NCBI GenBank assembly: GCA_030448185.1
Contig: JAUJNL010000019.1
Coordinates: forward strand, 1-64,000
Reading direction: 5' to 3'
Length of the DNA stretch: 64,000 bases
DNA from: Cytophagales bacterium
Lineage (GTDB): Bacteria > Bacteroidota > Bacteroidia > Cytophagales > 172606-1
A program made the position numbers and the translations under genes. Positions within the stretch are counted from its first letter, which is position 1. The number at the start of each line of letters is the position of its first letter. The notes beneath the pieces were generated by a model, which had not been told where the DNA came from, did no database searches, and saw only the letters and a list, made by a program, of their open reading frames with translations. Positions 29,731 through 38,147 of this stretch are shown here, piece by piece.

Positions 29731-31233
29731 ATGACCCGTATCCTGTTCGCCTGTATTGTTTTACTTGCCTTGGCGGGCTTCCGGCTGTTGTCCGGAAAAA
29801 ACCAATTGGCTTCTCAGGAAGTAGTCCAGTCCAAGCCAGGTTCCTACAACGTACTGTTCATCGCGGTAGACGACCTGCGGCCTGAATTGGGCTGCTACGG
29901 AGCCCGTCACATCAAATCTCCCAACATTGACCGCTTAGCGGCCGAAGGGATGGTGTTCCAAAGGGCTTATTGCCAGCAAGCCGTTTGTTCGCCTTCCCGC
30001 ACCAGCTTGCTCACCGGTCTGCGTCCCGATTCCACCCGGGTATACGATTTAGAAACCCATTTCCGGAAGACAATTCCCAATGTAGTTACCCTACCGCAAC
30101 ATTTTAAGGAGAACGGATACTACACGGCAGCAATGGGCAAGATCTACCACGGCAATCTCAATGATACCCTGTCGTGGAGTGAACCCTGGTGGCGGCCCCA
30201 ATCAAAACGTAAAGCGCCCCGGGGCTATGTTTCCGCCGAAAATGTTACCCTCGATACGGCTAAAAATTCCCGGGGTTATGCCTTTGAATCGGCTGATGAA
30301 CCCGATAGCATCTACCAGGACGGGATGACTGCCGACCGGGCCATCCAAACGCTGCGCAGAATTAAAGACAAGCCCTTTTTCCTGGCCGTAGGTTTTTTAA
30401 AGCCGCATTTACCCTTTGTGGCCCCAAAGAAATACTGGGATCTCTATGACCCGGCTACGATAAAAGTACCGCCGGTACAGGAACCGCAGGCAATCTCGCC
30501 GTATGCTTTAGCCCGTTTTGGCGAACTGAGGGCATATACGGGGATTCCTAAAAAAGGACTACTCACGGAGGCACAATCCCGGCAGTTGATCCACGGGTAC
30601 TACGCCTGCGTAAGTTACATGGATGCTCAGGTAGGACGGGTGCTGGATGAATTAAAAAAGCAGGGACTGGATAAGAATACGATTGTGATTTTGTGGGGGG
30701 ACCACGGCTGGAAACTGGGTGAATACGGAGAATGGTGTAAACACACCAATTTTGAAGTAGATGCTAAGGCCGCTTTACTAGTCAAAGCTCCACAAATGAA
30801 AGCCAAAGGCAAACCAACCAAAAATCTAGTTGAGTTTGTAGACATTTACCCGACCCTCTGCGAATTGGCTGGTCTGAAGAAACCATCTCACTTGCAGGGT
30901 ATAAGCTTCGCGCCTTTGCTCGATAACCCCACGGCTAAAGGTAAAGCTGCCGTATATAGCCAGTATCCCCGCAAAATGGTAATGGGCTACACAGTGAAAA
31001 CGGACCGTTACCGGCTGGTACGCTGGCAACTGAGAAGCAATCCCGATTCAGTTGCTGCCTACGATTTATTCGACCACGTGAAAGATCCCGGTGAAATGCG
31101 GAACGTTGCTGCCGAACCCGCTTATCAGTCCGTACGCGAAGAACTAGACCAGCTTTTAGTCAAAAATATCCGAACCTGGTCAAAGTCCGCCAGGTCCCTA
31201 CCCAACGGCAAAAGCAAGTCGCCGGTAAAGTAA
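29731..31233 (+). CDS. Type I sulfatase, iduronate-2-sulfatase-like
   Basis: 500 residues, intact, with an N-terminal hydrophobic signal (MTRILFACIVLLALAGFRLL). YNVLFIAVDDLRPELGCYGARH carries the metal-binding Asp pair. QQAVCSPSRTSLLTGLRPDS holds the CxPSR formylglycine motif. DLETHFRKTIPNVVTLPQHFKENGY and AMGKIYHGN are typical of iduronate-2-sulfatase-like enzymes, and WGDHGWKLGEYGEWCKHTNFE is the conserved C-terminal metal site. It lies 50 bases after the GMC gene and probably ends the transcript that begins at the sigma factor or at SusC. Iduronate specificity is family inference only. Confidence 0.93.
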   Translation: MTRILFACIVLLALAGFRLLSGKNQLASQEVVQSKPGSYNVLFIAVDDLRPELGCYGARHIKSPNIDRLAAEGMVFQRAYCQQAVCSPSRTSLLTGLRPDSTRVYDLETHFRKTIPNVVTLPQHFKENGYYTAAMGKIYHGNLNDTLSWSEPWWRPQSKRKAPRGYVSAENVTLDTAKNSRGYAFESADEPDSIYQDGMTADRAIQTLRRIKDKPFFLAVGFLKPHLPFVAPKKYWDLYDPATIKVPPVQEPQAISPYALARFGELRAYTGIPKKGLLTEAQSRQLIHGYYACVSYMDAQVGRVLDELKKQGLDKNTIVILWGDHGWKLGEYGEWCKHTNFEVDAKAALLVKAPQMKAKGKPTKNLVEFVDIYPTLCELAGLKKPSHLQGISFAPLLDNPTAKGKAAVYSQYPRKMVMGYTVKTDRYRLVRWQLRSNPDSVAAYDLFDHVKDPGEMRNVAAEPAYQSVREELDQLLVKNIRTWSKSARSLPNGKSKSPVK

Positions 31234-31366
31234 GAAGCTGTTTTTAACAGGATAAAACTGTATAAAATCGTTCCCTACCCCTTCTGCCATCAGCACGTAG
31301 CTTCCCCTAAGGGAAACTTTGGCTGAAAAATCCTTGTGAACCACTAAACTCCCATCCCTGCTGGTG

Positions 31367-31576
31367 ATGGCTAAAAATACCCCTAAAGGCTGGCAGATCA
31401 GTATCGCTAATCCCCGGAATGAACCTTTGACGGTACACGTGGAGGTAAATCAAAAGCTGGATTGCGAGGACTGTAAGCCGGTAGCCAAAAATACGACCCA
31501 ATGCACCGTGCAGCTTCCATCCGGGCCTTTTGCCGGACAAACGGTTACCATAAATTTACGGAAAATGAAGGAATAA
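31367..31576 (+). CDS. Small hypothetical protein
   Basis: About 69 residues from ATG 31367 (a GTG lies 3 bases earlier). GWQISIANPRNEPLTVHVEVNQKL and VQLPSGPFAGQTVTINLRKMKE look like an extracellular beta-sandwich fragment; two Cys occur in DCEDCKP and one later. No signal peptide in this frame, so this may be the 3' end of a longer gene whose start is lost to a frameshift in 31240-31360. Not recognised. Confidence 0.35.
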   Translation: MAKNTPKGWQISIANPRNEPLTVHVEVNQKLDCEDCKPVAKNTTQCTVQLPSGPFAGQTVTINLRKMKE

Positions 31577-31642
31577 ACGGGAAACAGGTTTCATGTGGGT
31601 GAAATCAACAAAGCGGCAAATAAACTAAAATAAGTATATTCA

Positions 31643-32080
31643 ATGATGCTGATGAAAAACACCCTTTATCTGCTGGCCGGATTGCTGGCACTCAGCCTGT
31701 CGGTACAGGCGCAGACCAAAGAAGAAAAGGCAGTAGCTGCTGCCGTAGAAACAATGCGTAAGGCCATGATTGATCCCCAAAAGGCGCAACTAGAGCGTCT
31801 CGCTGCCAATGAGCTCAGTTATGGTCACTCCAGCGGTAAGATCGAAGACAAAGCTGCCTTTGTGGAAGCATTGGTCAGTGGCAAGTCCGATTTTCAAACT
31901 ATTGACCTAACCGAACAAACCATCAAAATTGCCGGTACTACGGCGCTGGTTCGCCATAAATTGTCGGCTACTACCCTGGATGGCGGCAAACCGGGCACGG
32001 TCAACCTGGGCATTTTGCTGGTCTGGCAACAACAACAGGGTCAGTGGAAACTACTGGCCCGGCAAGCCTATAAGCTATAG
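31643..32080 (+). CDS. Secreted NTF2-like (DUF4440) protein
   Basis: 145 residues; ATG codons at 31643, 31646 and 31652 are all possible, with 31652 (MKNTLYLLAGLLALSLSVQAQ) giving the tidiest signal peptide ending VQAQ. The mature part, EEKAVAAAVETMRKAMIDPQKAQLERLAANELSYGHSSGKIEDKAAFVEAL, then a beta region with KIAGTTALVRHKL and LLVWQQQQGQWKLLARQAYKL, fits the cone-shaped NTF2/SnoaL fold of DUF4440 proteins. Role unknown; such periplasmic proteins often neighbour sugar-degradation genes. Intact frame. Confidence 0.8.
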   Translation: MMLMKNTLYLLAGLLALSLSVQAQTKEEKAVAAAVETMRKAMIDPQKAQLERLAANELSYGHSSGKIEDKAAFVEALVSGKSDFQTIDLTEQTIKIAGTTALVRHKLSATTLDGGKPGTVNLGILLVWQQQQGQWKLLARQAYKL

Positions 32081-32126
32081 AAGAAAAAAACTGATTCTTC
32101 ACCTTGCCCCTTCCAACTGCTAGTAC

Positions 32127-32272
32127 TAGTACACCGCCAATTTAGTTTTTATAAAATCGTGCATCCGCATTTGGAATGCGGATGCACAGAGAAGCGCATT
32201 TTAAATACGCCTTTCCGAAGTTCCGCATTGAAAATGCGGAACAACTCAAAAAATTAAATTGGCGGGGTACTA
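32127..32272. mobile_element. About 146-bp MITE-like element made of three hairpins between inverted repeats
   Basis: The ends are inverted repeats of 24 bases with two mismatches (32127-32150 and 32249-32272; outer part TAGTACACCGCCAATTT against TAGTACCCCGCCAATTT). Inside are three hairpins: GTGCATCCGCATT/AATGCGGATGCAC (32159-32187, 13-bp stem, 3-base loop), GCGCATTT/AAATACGC (about 32194-32211, one mismatch) and GTTCCGCATT/AATGCGGAAC (32220-32242, 10-bp stem). All three share a CGCATT/AATGCG core. A TA dinucleotide at each edge is compatible with a TA target duplication as in IS630/mariner-type elements, but this is uncertain. No coding capacity. Confidence 0.7.
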
Positions 32273-32402
32273 ATGCAGCAAGAACGAGTTAAATGATAGA
32301 TCTCGCAACTTTTAAGTTTTTGATATTCAATGAATTGGTGAAAAATAAAACTGTCAGATAACTCATACTTAATGCACTAGTTATGGGAAGGGGTGTCCCT
32401 TT

Positions 32403-32579
32403 ATGCTTCGCTTGTTCCTCCTGTATACCTGTACAGCTCCCGAAAAGCAAACGGCTGATTCGGCCTTTTACCAGGACCGCATTGGCCTCAACTTTGTCCG
32501 TCTCGACGCAGGCGGTCCCGGAAATTATGATTTTACCCACAATAGCCCCTGGCTCGTAGAGCAGTACAGGGCAGCTTAA
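32403..32579 (+). CDS. Small open frame of unknown function, possibly a gene 3' fragment
   Basis: 58 residues from ATG 32403 to TAA 32577-32579, reading MLRLFLLYTCTAPEKQTADS then FYQDRIGLNFVRLDAGG and NYDFTHNSPWLVEQYRAA. The last half has the look of a conserved C-terminus, but I cannot name the family. It ends 13 bases before the HGSNAT-like gene. Possibly the remainder of a larger gene truncated by the neighbouring hairpin element. Confidence 0.3.
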   Translation: MLRLFLLYTCTAPEKQTADSAFYQDRIGLNFVRLDAGGPGNYDFTHNSPWLVEQYRAA

Positions 32580-32592
32580 AAATGCTTTTCCC

Positions 32593-33786
32593 ATGCCCTA
32601 CGGCCCAGCCCATCAGTTATCCCAGGCAGTACCGCATACGGCTTCCCTCAGGGTCAATTCTATTGATATTCTGCGGGGGTTAGTCATGGTAGTAATGGCC
32701 CTCGACCACGTACGTGAGTTTTGGAGTGCTACGCCCTACCGGCCCGAAGACCTTAGCCAAACCTCAGTCTTCCTGTTTTTCACCCGCTGGGTAACTCACT
32801 TCTGTGCCCCTACTTTTGTGTTTCTATCCGGCATCAGCGTATTTTTATACGGGCAAAATAGAGGTTCCCGCCGGAAGCTGAGCACTTTTCTGCTTACCCG
32901 GGGTCTTTGGCTCATTCTGTTAGAAATTCTGGTGATTAACTTTTTCTGGCAGTTTGGTTACCAACTCATCTTAATTCAAGTGATCTGGGTAATTGGCTGG
33001 TCCATGATCCTGCTGGCTGGACTTATCTGGTTGCCCCGCTGGGTATTAGCCCTTCTGGTCCTGGGAATGATTGCCGGTCATAACCTGCTGCCCCCGATTC
33101 AACCGGTTACGGAGGCTAACGTAGGACTCGCCATCCTGCACAATACTCCCTTTTTTCTGCAAGCTGCGCCCCTACCGCCCATTTTGGTGGCTTACACGTT
33201 GGTGCCCTGGGTGGGGGTAATGGCTGCCGGCTACCTAATGGGTCCTTGGTTTACCTATCCTGTACCGGAACGGAAGCGTTTACTACAACTTGCTGGCGGG
33301 GGACTGCTGTTGATTTTCGTGGTGTTGCGGGCCCTGAACGGGTATGGTGATCCTGCTCAGTGGAGTACGCAACCCCGAGGCGTTAGCTATACGGTTCTCT
33401 CGTTTCTTAACGTATCCAAATACCCGCCCTCATTGTTGTTCCTGTGCCTGACCCTGGGAGTAGCCCTGCTCCTGCTGGCTGCTTTTGAGGAAGCTGCCAA
33501 TCGGGTGCTTGAGTGGCTGCGCACCTTCGGACGGGTGCCTTTCTTCTTCTATCTGCTGCACATTCCGCTCATCAGCGGAACTGCCTTACTGTGGACGTAC
33601 TTTACCTTCGGAAAGGTTACAAATTTTTCGTTTAGCCCCGTCACGGACTGGCCAAGGGAGTACGAGCCCAATCTGTTACGAGCTTACCTGGTCTGGCTGT
33701 TAATCATACTTACCTTATACCTACCTTGCCGCTGGTACAGCCGGTTTAGAAAGGAGCACGACTACTGGTGGTTTTCGTACCTGTGA
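32593..33786 (+). CDS. HGSNAT/DUF1624-type multispanning membrane acyltransferase-like protein
   Basis: 397 residues with about ten membrane segments. The N-terminal RVNSIDILRGLVMVVMALDHVREFW carries the Asp-Arg and Asp-His residues typical of the heparan-alpha-glucosaminide N-acetyltransferase (HGSNAT_cat, DUF1624) family, and HFCAPTFVFLSGISVFLYG follows as expected. FGRVPFFFYLLHIPLISG near residue 320 is the second conserved His region. Inner-membrane location. Family members transfer acetyl groups to sugars across the membrane; a link to the sulfated-glycan locus upstream is tempting but not shown. Start at ATG 32593; the conserved region begins about 20 residues later. Confidence 0.85.
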   Translation: MPYGPAHQLSQAVPHTASLRVNSIDILRGLVMVVMALDHVREFWSATPYRPEDLSQTSVFLFFTRWVTHFCAPTFVFLSGISVFLYGQNRGSRRKLSTFLLTRGLWLILLEILVINFFWQFGYQLILIQVIWVIGWSMILLAGLIWLPRWVLALLVLGMIAGHNLLPPIQPVTEANVGLAILHNTPFFLQAAPLPPILVAYTLVPWVGVMAAGYLMGPWFTYPVPERKRLLQLAGGGLLLIFVVLRALNGYGDPAQWSTQPRGVSYTVLSFLNVSKYPPSLLFLCLTLGVALLLLAAFEEAANRVLEWLRTFGRVPFFFYLLHIPLISGTALLWTYFTFGKVTNFSFSPVTDWPREYEPNLLRAYLVWLLIILTLYLPCRWYSRFRKEHDYWWFSYL

Positions 33787-33929
33787 TAGTTCTTTGAATT
33801 TTAACAGGATCAACAGAAGAAAGGAACCGGAACAATCACGATGATCAATAAGAACAGTCACAGAGTCTTCGTCCACGGAGACTGTCGGGTGGTTTTATAT
33901 TGGACAACCCTTCCCGTAAAAGCAGGCTA

Positions 33930-34322
33930 CTAACTGCTGGAAGCATTGGTGGTAAACTGCTTAATTAACTCATCGAGCAATTCCTGGCTGTAGCCGATAC
34001 GGCGGGCATAGCGCTGACAAAGTGCATACTCCCGGTCATGAATCTGCCCGTCTTCTGCCATCATCAGCACCAGCGTTTGCAGCTCCAGGGTCTTCTGCAG
34101 TCCTTCCTGGGGAATCACAAAAGTTAACTGATTCAGATTCTCAGCAATGCGAATGCCTTCTTCGGCACTAATTCCTAACTTATTGCCAATAGTAAGCAAG
34201 AAATTGCTTTCCTTACCATCGAGTTTACCGTCAGCAGCGGCCAGCAGAATCAGATTCTGATAAAAAGCCAACTTCTTCTCCTGGGTATCCAGCACATGTT
34301 CAAGGGTTTGTCGCTCCTGCAT
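33930..34322 (-). CDS. TerB-like helical protein
   Basis: About 130 residues from ATG 34322 (MQERQTLEHVLDTQEKK); the frame is open 22 codons further upstream but without coding character. KLAFYQNLILLAAADGKLDGKESNFLLTIGNKLGI is the first TerB-type helical hairpin with the DGxLDxxE metal-binding-like pattern, and TLVLMMAEDGQIHDREYALCQRYARRIG is the second copy (DGxIxxxE). Predicted cytosolic. Members of this family are linked to stress or to tellurite resistance operons; here it stands alone, so no role is assigned. Confidence 0.78.
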   Translation of the reverse strand: MQERQTLEHVLDTQEKKLAFYQNLILLAAADGKLDGKESNFLLTIGNKLGISAEEGIRIAENLNQLTFVIPQEGLQKTLELQTLVLMMAEDGQIHDREYALCQRYARRIGYSQELLDELIKQFTTNASSS

Positions 34323-34467
34323 ATCTTTCCTGTTAATAATTAAAAAATACTCGATTGATAGTTTTTCTACGTTTCCCGAAATAGTCAACGGGCCCTAGAA
34401 TAGAAAGTTGCCGGTGAGGACCGATCCGCGGGTGTTTTCCAATTAACCATAGAACCCCTTAAACCAA

Positions 34468-34499
34468 AAAAGCCCGATACGAATTCGTACCGGGCTTTT
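34468..34499 (-). terminator. Intrinsic terminator after the large phosphatase gene
   Basis: AAAAGCCCGATACGAA pairs with TTCGTACCGGGCTTTT, a 16-bp stem with one mismatch and essentially no loop beyond the AATT centre, flanked by A-run and T-run so it can work on both strands. It lies 20 bases after the stop of the - strand gene at 34521. Confidence 0.85.
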
Positions 34500-34520
34500 G
34501 ATCCTAACTGAATAGAGGAC

Positions 34521-37500
34521 TTACTCTTTCACAATCTTCACTACCTGCTGGGCACGATGCGTATATACTTTGAGCAGGTAGAACCGGCTGGGCAAGCCCC
34601 CCAGATTCAATTGGATTGACTGCTCCCCGTTCAGCATCGTTTCCGTTTCGAAATAGGTTTTGCGGCCCATTACATCGTACACTTTAACCGTAACCGGCCC
34701 GGTCAGGGATTTGCTAAACTGAAGCGTTAATTGGTCCCGAACGGGGTTTGGCGAAACTGATACCTGCCAGGGTTGTCCTTCCGGATTGACTCCTTTCTGG
34801 CTGCCGGCCGCTGCTACCCGGGCCGTGGAAGCACCAGGTTGTGTCGTAACCAGGCTGAAGTTCACCGCATACGCAGTGCCTGCTTCCATTTTTCCTCCTT
34901 TTTTGAAATAAGGAGTAGCCTTTACCAAATACTTCCCGTCCACTGGCTTCCAACCTTTCCCGACAGCACCTTCATCCCCGAAAAGCTCGTAAGGCTGCTG
35001 GGTATCAGCAGCGTAAATTTCCTTCTCATTCAAGCTGAATTCTACTTTCACCATTCGGCGGGGACTTGTTTCGGCTTGGATATTCAGGTTCGTTGCAGCC
35101 GTCACGCCAAGGGCCGACAGATTAATTACGTCACCCTCCCGGATTTCGGTCAATACTTTGTTCTTGGTCACGTCTACCAGGAACAATTTAGCCACGGCTG
35201 GTTCGTCTACTACTTCAAAGGTTATTTCCTTCATGGCACCCGCGGCACCCTTTCCTTCTGCTTCCGTATAAGGGGTAGCTTGTAACCGGTATTTTCCAAC
35301 TTTCAGGTCGAAAGGCAGGTATTCAGAGCCTTGGTTAGTATCCCCAAACAAAGCATAGGGCAGGAAATTTTCCGTCCGGTTCGCTTCCGTCTCCGGACCC
35401 GTAAAGTTAAACTTCACGCTGCCTACCTGCTGAGGAGCCGTTTCAGCCCGTATATTCACCTGTTTGCCGGGTAAATTCCGGAGGTTAATCACGTCATCTT
35501 CCTTAATTTCCCGCAGATCGGCAGCCGTTCGGGCATCAACCAATACCAAGCGATTGATTTTGGCGGAGTTTACGACTGTAAAAGAAATGGTGAGTGGAAT
35601 ACCAGCTGTTCCTTTGTCTGAAGCTTCGCTGTAAGGAGTAGCCGTAAGCGTAAACTCGCCTGCTTCCGGCGTCCAGGCCTGGTAATCACTATCGTTATTA
35701 CCGGCTAATGCGTAGTACGCGAAATTTTCGGTACTGAAAACTTCGCTGTTCAATTGGAATACCACGCTGCCCACGGTATCCGGGCTCACATTGGCCCGGA
35801 TGTTTAGGCGGGTGGTAGCCAGTTGGGCAAAATCAATAAGGGCGCCATCCTTCAGCGTAGTAATATCCTCATCCGTGTCGGCATTCACCAGCGTATAGCT
35901 AATTATGCTTTGTGGCTTGCTCACCCCGAAAATAGATGTCGTTCCGCTTACTTCATTGGCAACTACCAGCAGCGGCTGCCCATTGGGACTTTCCTTGGCA
36001 TTGATAAATACCAAACCTTCCGGGCCTAAATCACCGGCCGTTCCGGCTTTCGGATCTCCCGCAAAATTGCGGTTATTGAAGTACTGCACAAACTGGGATT
36101 GATCCGGATGGGTTACGTCATAGACCATGATTCCGCCAATGCGTTCCAGTCCCACAAAGGCGTAGGTACGGCCGTTGAGGGTTCCCGTGACCACGCCCTC
36201 CGGCTCGGGACCTTTGTCATCGCTGCGGACATCGAAATTATTGGCGTCGTTATTGGAATTGAAAAACTTCGGAAAATCAATGGCGGTAATTTTCTCAAAT
36301 TCGTCGCCGCTATCGTATACCCGGTTGCCGTAGGCATCCCAGATGGTAAATGACCGTGCACCATAAGCGACCAATTGGTCATAATCCCCATCTCCATCGG
36401 TGTCCGCATCTATTTTCGAAACTGTCAGGCGACCCAACTGCTCCGGATTCTTGAGGGATGCATCCGGGAAGGCGGTGGGGTCCAGGTTCAGGCTACCTAC
36501 TCTGGCATCCTCATTACGGACGTCGCCTTCGTTGGCCGTTACGTAATAGGTCTTGCCGTTGGCCTGGAAAGTAGCTACGGCATCAGGCATATAAGCGCCT
36601 TTTACGGGCCAGTTCTGCAAATTAATGCCATTGTCGCGGTCACTGGCATCGAGGGTATTGCCCTTTGAGAAGGTAATAATGCCTAACCCTACCGTGGCTA
36701 AGTCCGGTCCGTTTACGCCGAAATCGTTGTCGTTAATTACCGCCAGGGAACCATCCGGCAGTAGGGTAAGTCCTTCTACCTTGTCGCCGGGCAGGTACCC
36801 AATGGAAGGCAGATTCAGCACTTTGGTTTTCTTCACCGGCTTGATGCCCAGGGCTGCCAGTTCGTCCACCGTAGATTGCTCCAGGGTTTTTCCGGCCGGT
36901 AAGGCGGGGGCTCCTGCCGCTAAAAGATTCGTGGCTCCTTTCAGGTCAAACTGGAAAATGTATTTTTTGTTCTCGGGCTTGGCTTCATCGTCCCGTTCGA
37001 CGGCGTAGAAGGTTTTGGTTTTGGCATCGTAAGTGGCATCTCCCATTTTGTCTACGTTGGTCAGGCGCAGATTAGGCTTTTCCAGCACGTAGAGGTATTC
37101 GGCTACCGGCGTGCCATTTTCCGGGTTAATGCCTACGATCCGGATGATATTGGAATTATCCGAGGCGGCCCGGTTCGGATTGGCCAGCGGCGTCTGGATA
37201 AAGGCGTACAAAATGTTTTGCTCGGCATCCAGCGCCATCGCTTCGAATCCCCGGTTGGAACGCCGTTTGGCGTATTCGGCGGGCAGCGTTTCCTCGCCGT
37301 ACGTTCCGGCAGGCTGGGCCGGACTGGCTAACGCAGCGGTTCCTTTGGGCACAAACCGGTTCAGCAGCACACCGTCTTTCCCGAAGTGGTAAATGGCTGG
37401 GCGGTACTCGTCCACCATCCAGTACGAACCATCCTTAGCTACGGCAACTCCTTCCAGATCAGCGCCAAAAGGGTCGTAGGGCAAAAGATTACCCGCTTCG

Positions 37501-38129
37501 TCAATCGGTTTTTCGTCCACGCCGGGAATATTCGGGAAACCAGTAATGGCCTTTAATTGGTCACCGTCTTTCCGCTTCAGCGGCGTTTTCTCCAGAATGG
37601 AAATGGCGCCGGTGTTTTTGTCGAGAGCAAAACGAATCACTTCGGCTACGTAATCCGGCTTCAGGAACGGGCGGCCATTGGGTGATTCTTCGCCGTTGGG
37701 ACCACGGTCGGGTACGGTCACAAAAATGTACTGGCCATTTTCCTCTTTCTCGAAGAACAACCCCGACAAACCGCCGAACAGAATGGGATCACCGTTCTGC
37801 TTCTGACCGATGGCCGGTTCATTGAAATTATACTGCTTCAGTTGGGCTGGCCCGCGACTGTAATCTTTGTAGCCCAGCGGAATAATATCCACGAAACTGG
37901 CCTTGGGAATCTCCAGCACGGCAAAGGCATTGGCCTCCTGCAAAGTCACAAACGCAGTTTTACTATCGGGAGACACGGCAATGTACTCCGGTTCAAAGTC
38001 TTCAGTTACCCGCTTGCCGGGGAATACCCGTACGCCTTTGGCCCGCAACTCTTCTTCTTTGCCAACGTAAGCGTTAAAGGTTATGGTCGACACTTCTACC
38101 AATCCAAAGCCGAAGGTTAAATCAATCAT
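34521..38129 (-). CDS. C-terminal part of a giant secreted protein: choice-of-anchor I, esterase-like phytase domain, T9SS tail
   Basis: 1202 residues in the same frame as the upstream phosphatase part, separated only by one TAA and six codons. It opens inside a choice-of-anchor I domain (RVTEDFEPEYIAVSPDSKTAFVTLQEANAFAVLEI). About 80-440 is an esterase-like-activity-of-phytase domain (FGGLSGLFFE, VPDRGPNGE, GADLEGVAVAKDGSYWMVDEYRPAIYHF). The anchor domain then resumes (YMPDAVATFQANGKTYYVTANEGDVR, GPEPEGVVTGTLNGRTYAFVGLERIGGIMVYD). Three related beta repeats of about 110 residues follow (LVDARTAADLREIKEDDVINL and similar). The end is a T9SS type A sorting domain (VSPNPVRDQLTLQFSK, VKVYDVMGRK, YLLKVYTHRAQQVVKIVKE). 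Surface-exported phosphate-ester enzyme is the inference. Confidence 0.88.
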   Translation of the reverse strand: MIDLTFGFGLVEVSTITFNAYVGKEEELRAKGVRVFPGKRVTEDFEPEYIAVSPDSKTAFVTLQEANAFAVLEIPKASFVDIIPLGYKDYSRGPAQLKQYNFNEPAIGQKQNGDPILFGGLSGLFFEKEENGQYIFVTVPDRGPNGEESPNGRPFLKPDYVAEVIRFALDKNTGAISILEKTPLKRKDGDQLKAITGFPNIPGVDEKPIDEAGNLLPYDPFGADLEGVAVAKDGSYWMVDEYRPAIYHFGKDGVLLNRFVPKGTAALASPAQPAGTYGEETLPAEYAKRRSNRGFEAMALDAEQNILYAFIQTPLANPNRAASDNSNIIRIVGINPENGTPVAEYLYVLEKPNLRLTNVDKMGDATYDAKTKTFYAVERDDEAKPENKKYIFQFDLKGATNLLAAGAPALPAGKTLEQSTVDELAALGIKPVKKTKVLNLPSIGYLPGDKVEGLTLLPDGSLAVINDNDFGVNGPDLATVGLGIITFSKGNTLDASDRDNGINLQNWPVKGAYMPDAVATFQANGKTYYVTANEGDVRNEDARVGSLNLDPTAFPDASLKNPEQLGRLTVSKIDADTDGDGDYDQLVAYGARSFTIWDAYGNRVYDSGDEFEKITAIDFPKFFNSNNDANNFDVRSDDKGPEPEGVVTGTLNGRTYAFVGLERIGGIMVYDVTHPDQSQFVQYFNNRNFAGDPKAGTAGDLGPEGLVFINAKESPNGQPLLVVANEVSGTTSIFGVSKPQSIISYTLVNADTDEDITTLKDGALIDFAQLATTRLNIRANVSPDTVGSVVFQLNSEVFSTENFAYYALAGNNDSDYQAWTPEAGEFTLTATPYSEASDKGTAGIPLTISFTVVNSAKINRLVLVDARTAADLREIKEDDVINLRNLPGKQVNIRAETAPQQVGSVKFNFTGPETEANRTENFLPYALFGDTNQGSEYLPFDLKVGKYRLQATPYTEAEGKGAAGAMKEITFEVVDEPAVAKLFLVDVTKNKVLTEIREGDVINLSALGVTAATNLNIQAETSPRRMVKVEFSLNEKEIYAADTQQPYELFGDEGAVGKGWKPVDGKYLVKATPYFKKGGKMEAGTAYAVNFSLVTTQPGASTARVAAAGSQKGVNPEGQPWQVSVSPNPVRDQLTLQFSKSLTGPVTVKVYDVMGRKTYFETETMLNGEQSIQLNLGGLPSRFYLLKVYTHRAQQVVKIVKE

Positions 38130-38147
38130 AGAAACCGAGACTTCCAG

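Noticed and set aside
33840..33905. Imperfect hairpin around GAGTCTTCGTCCACGGAGACTGTC
   Set aside because: Mismatched stem and weak T-tract; could be a terminator for the HGSNAT-like gene, but not convincing.
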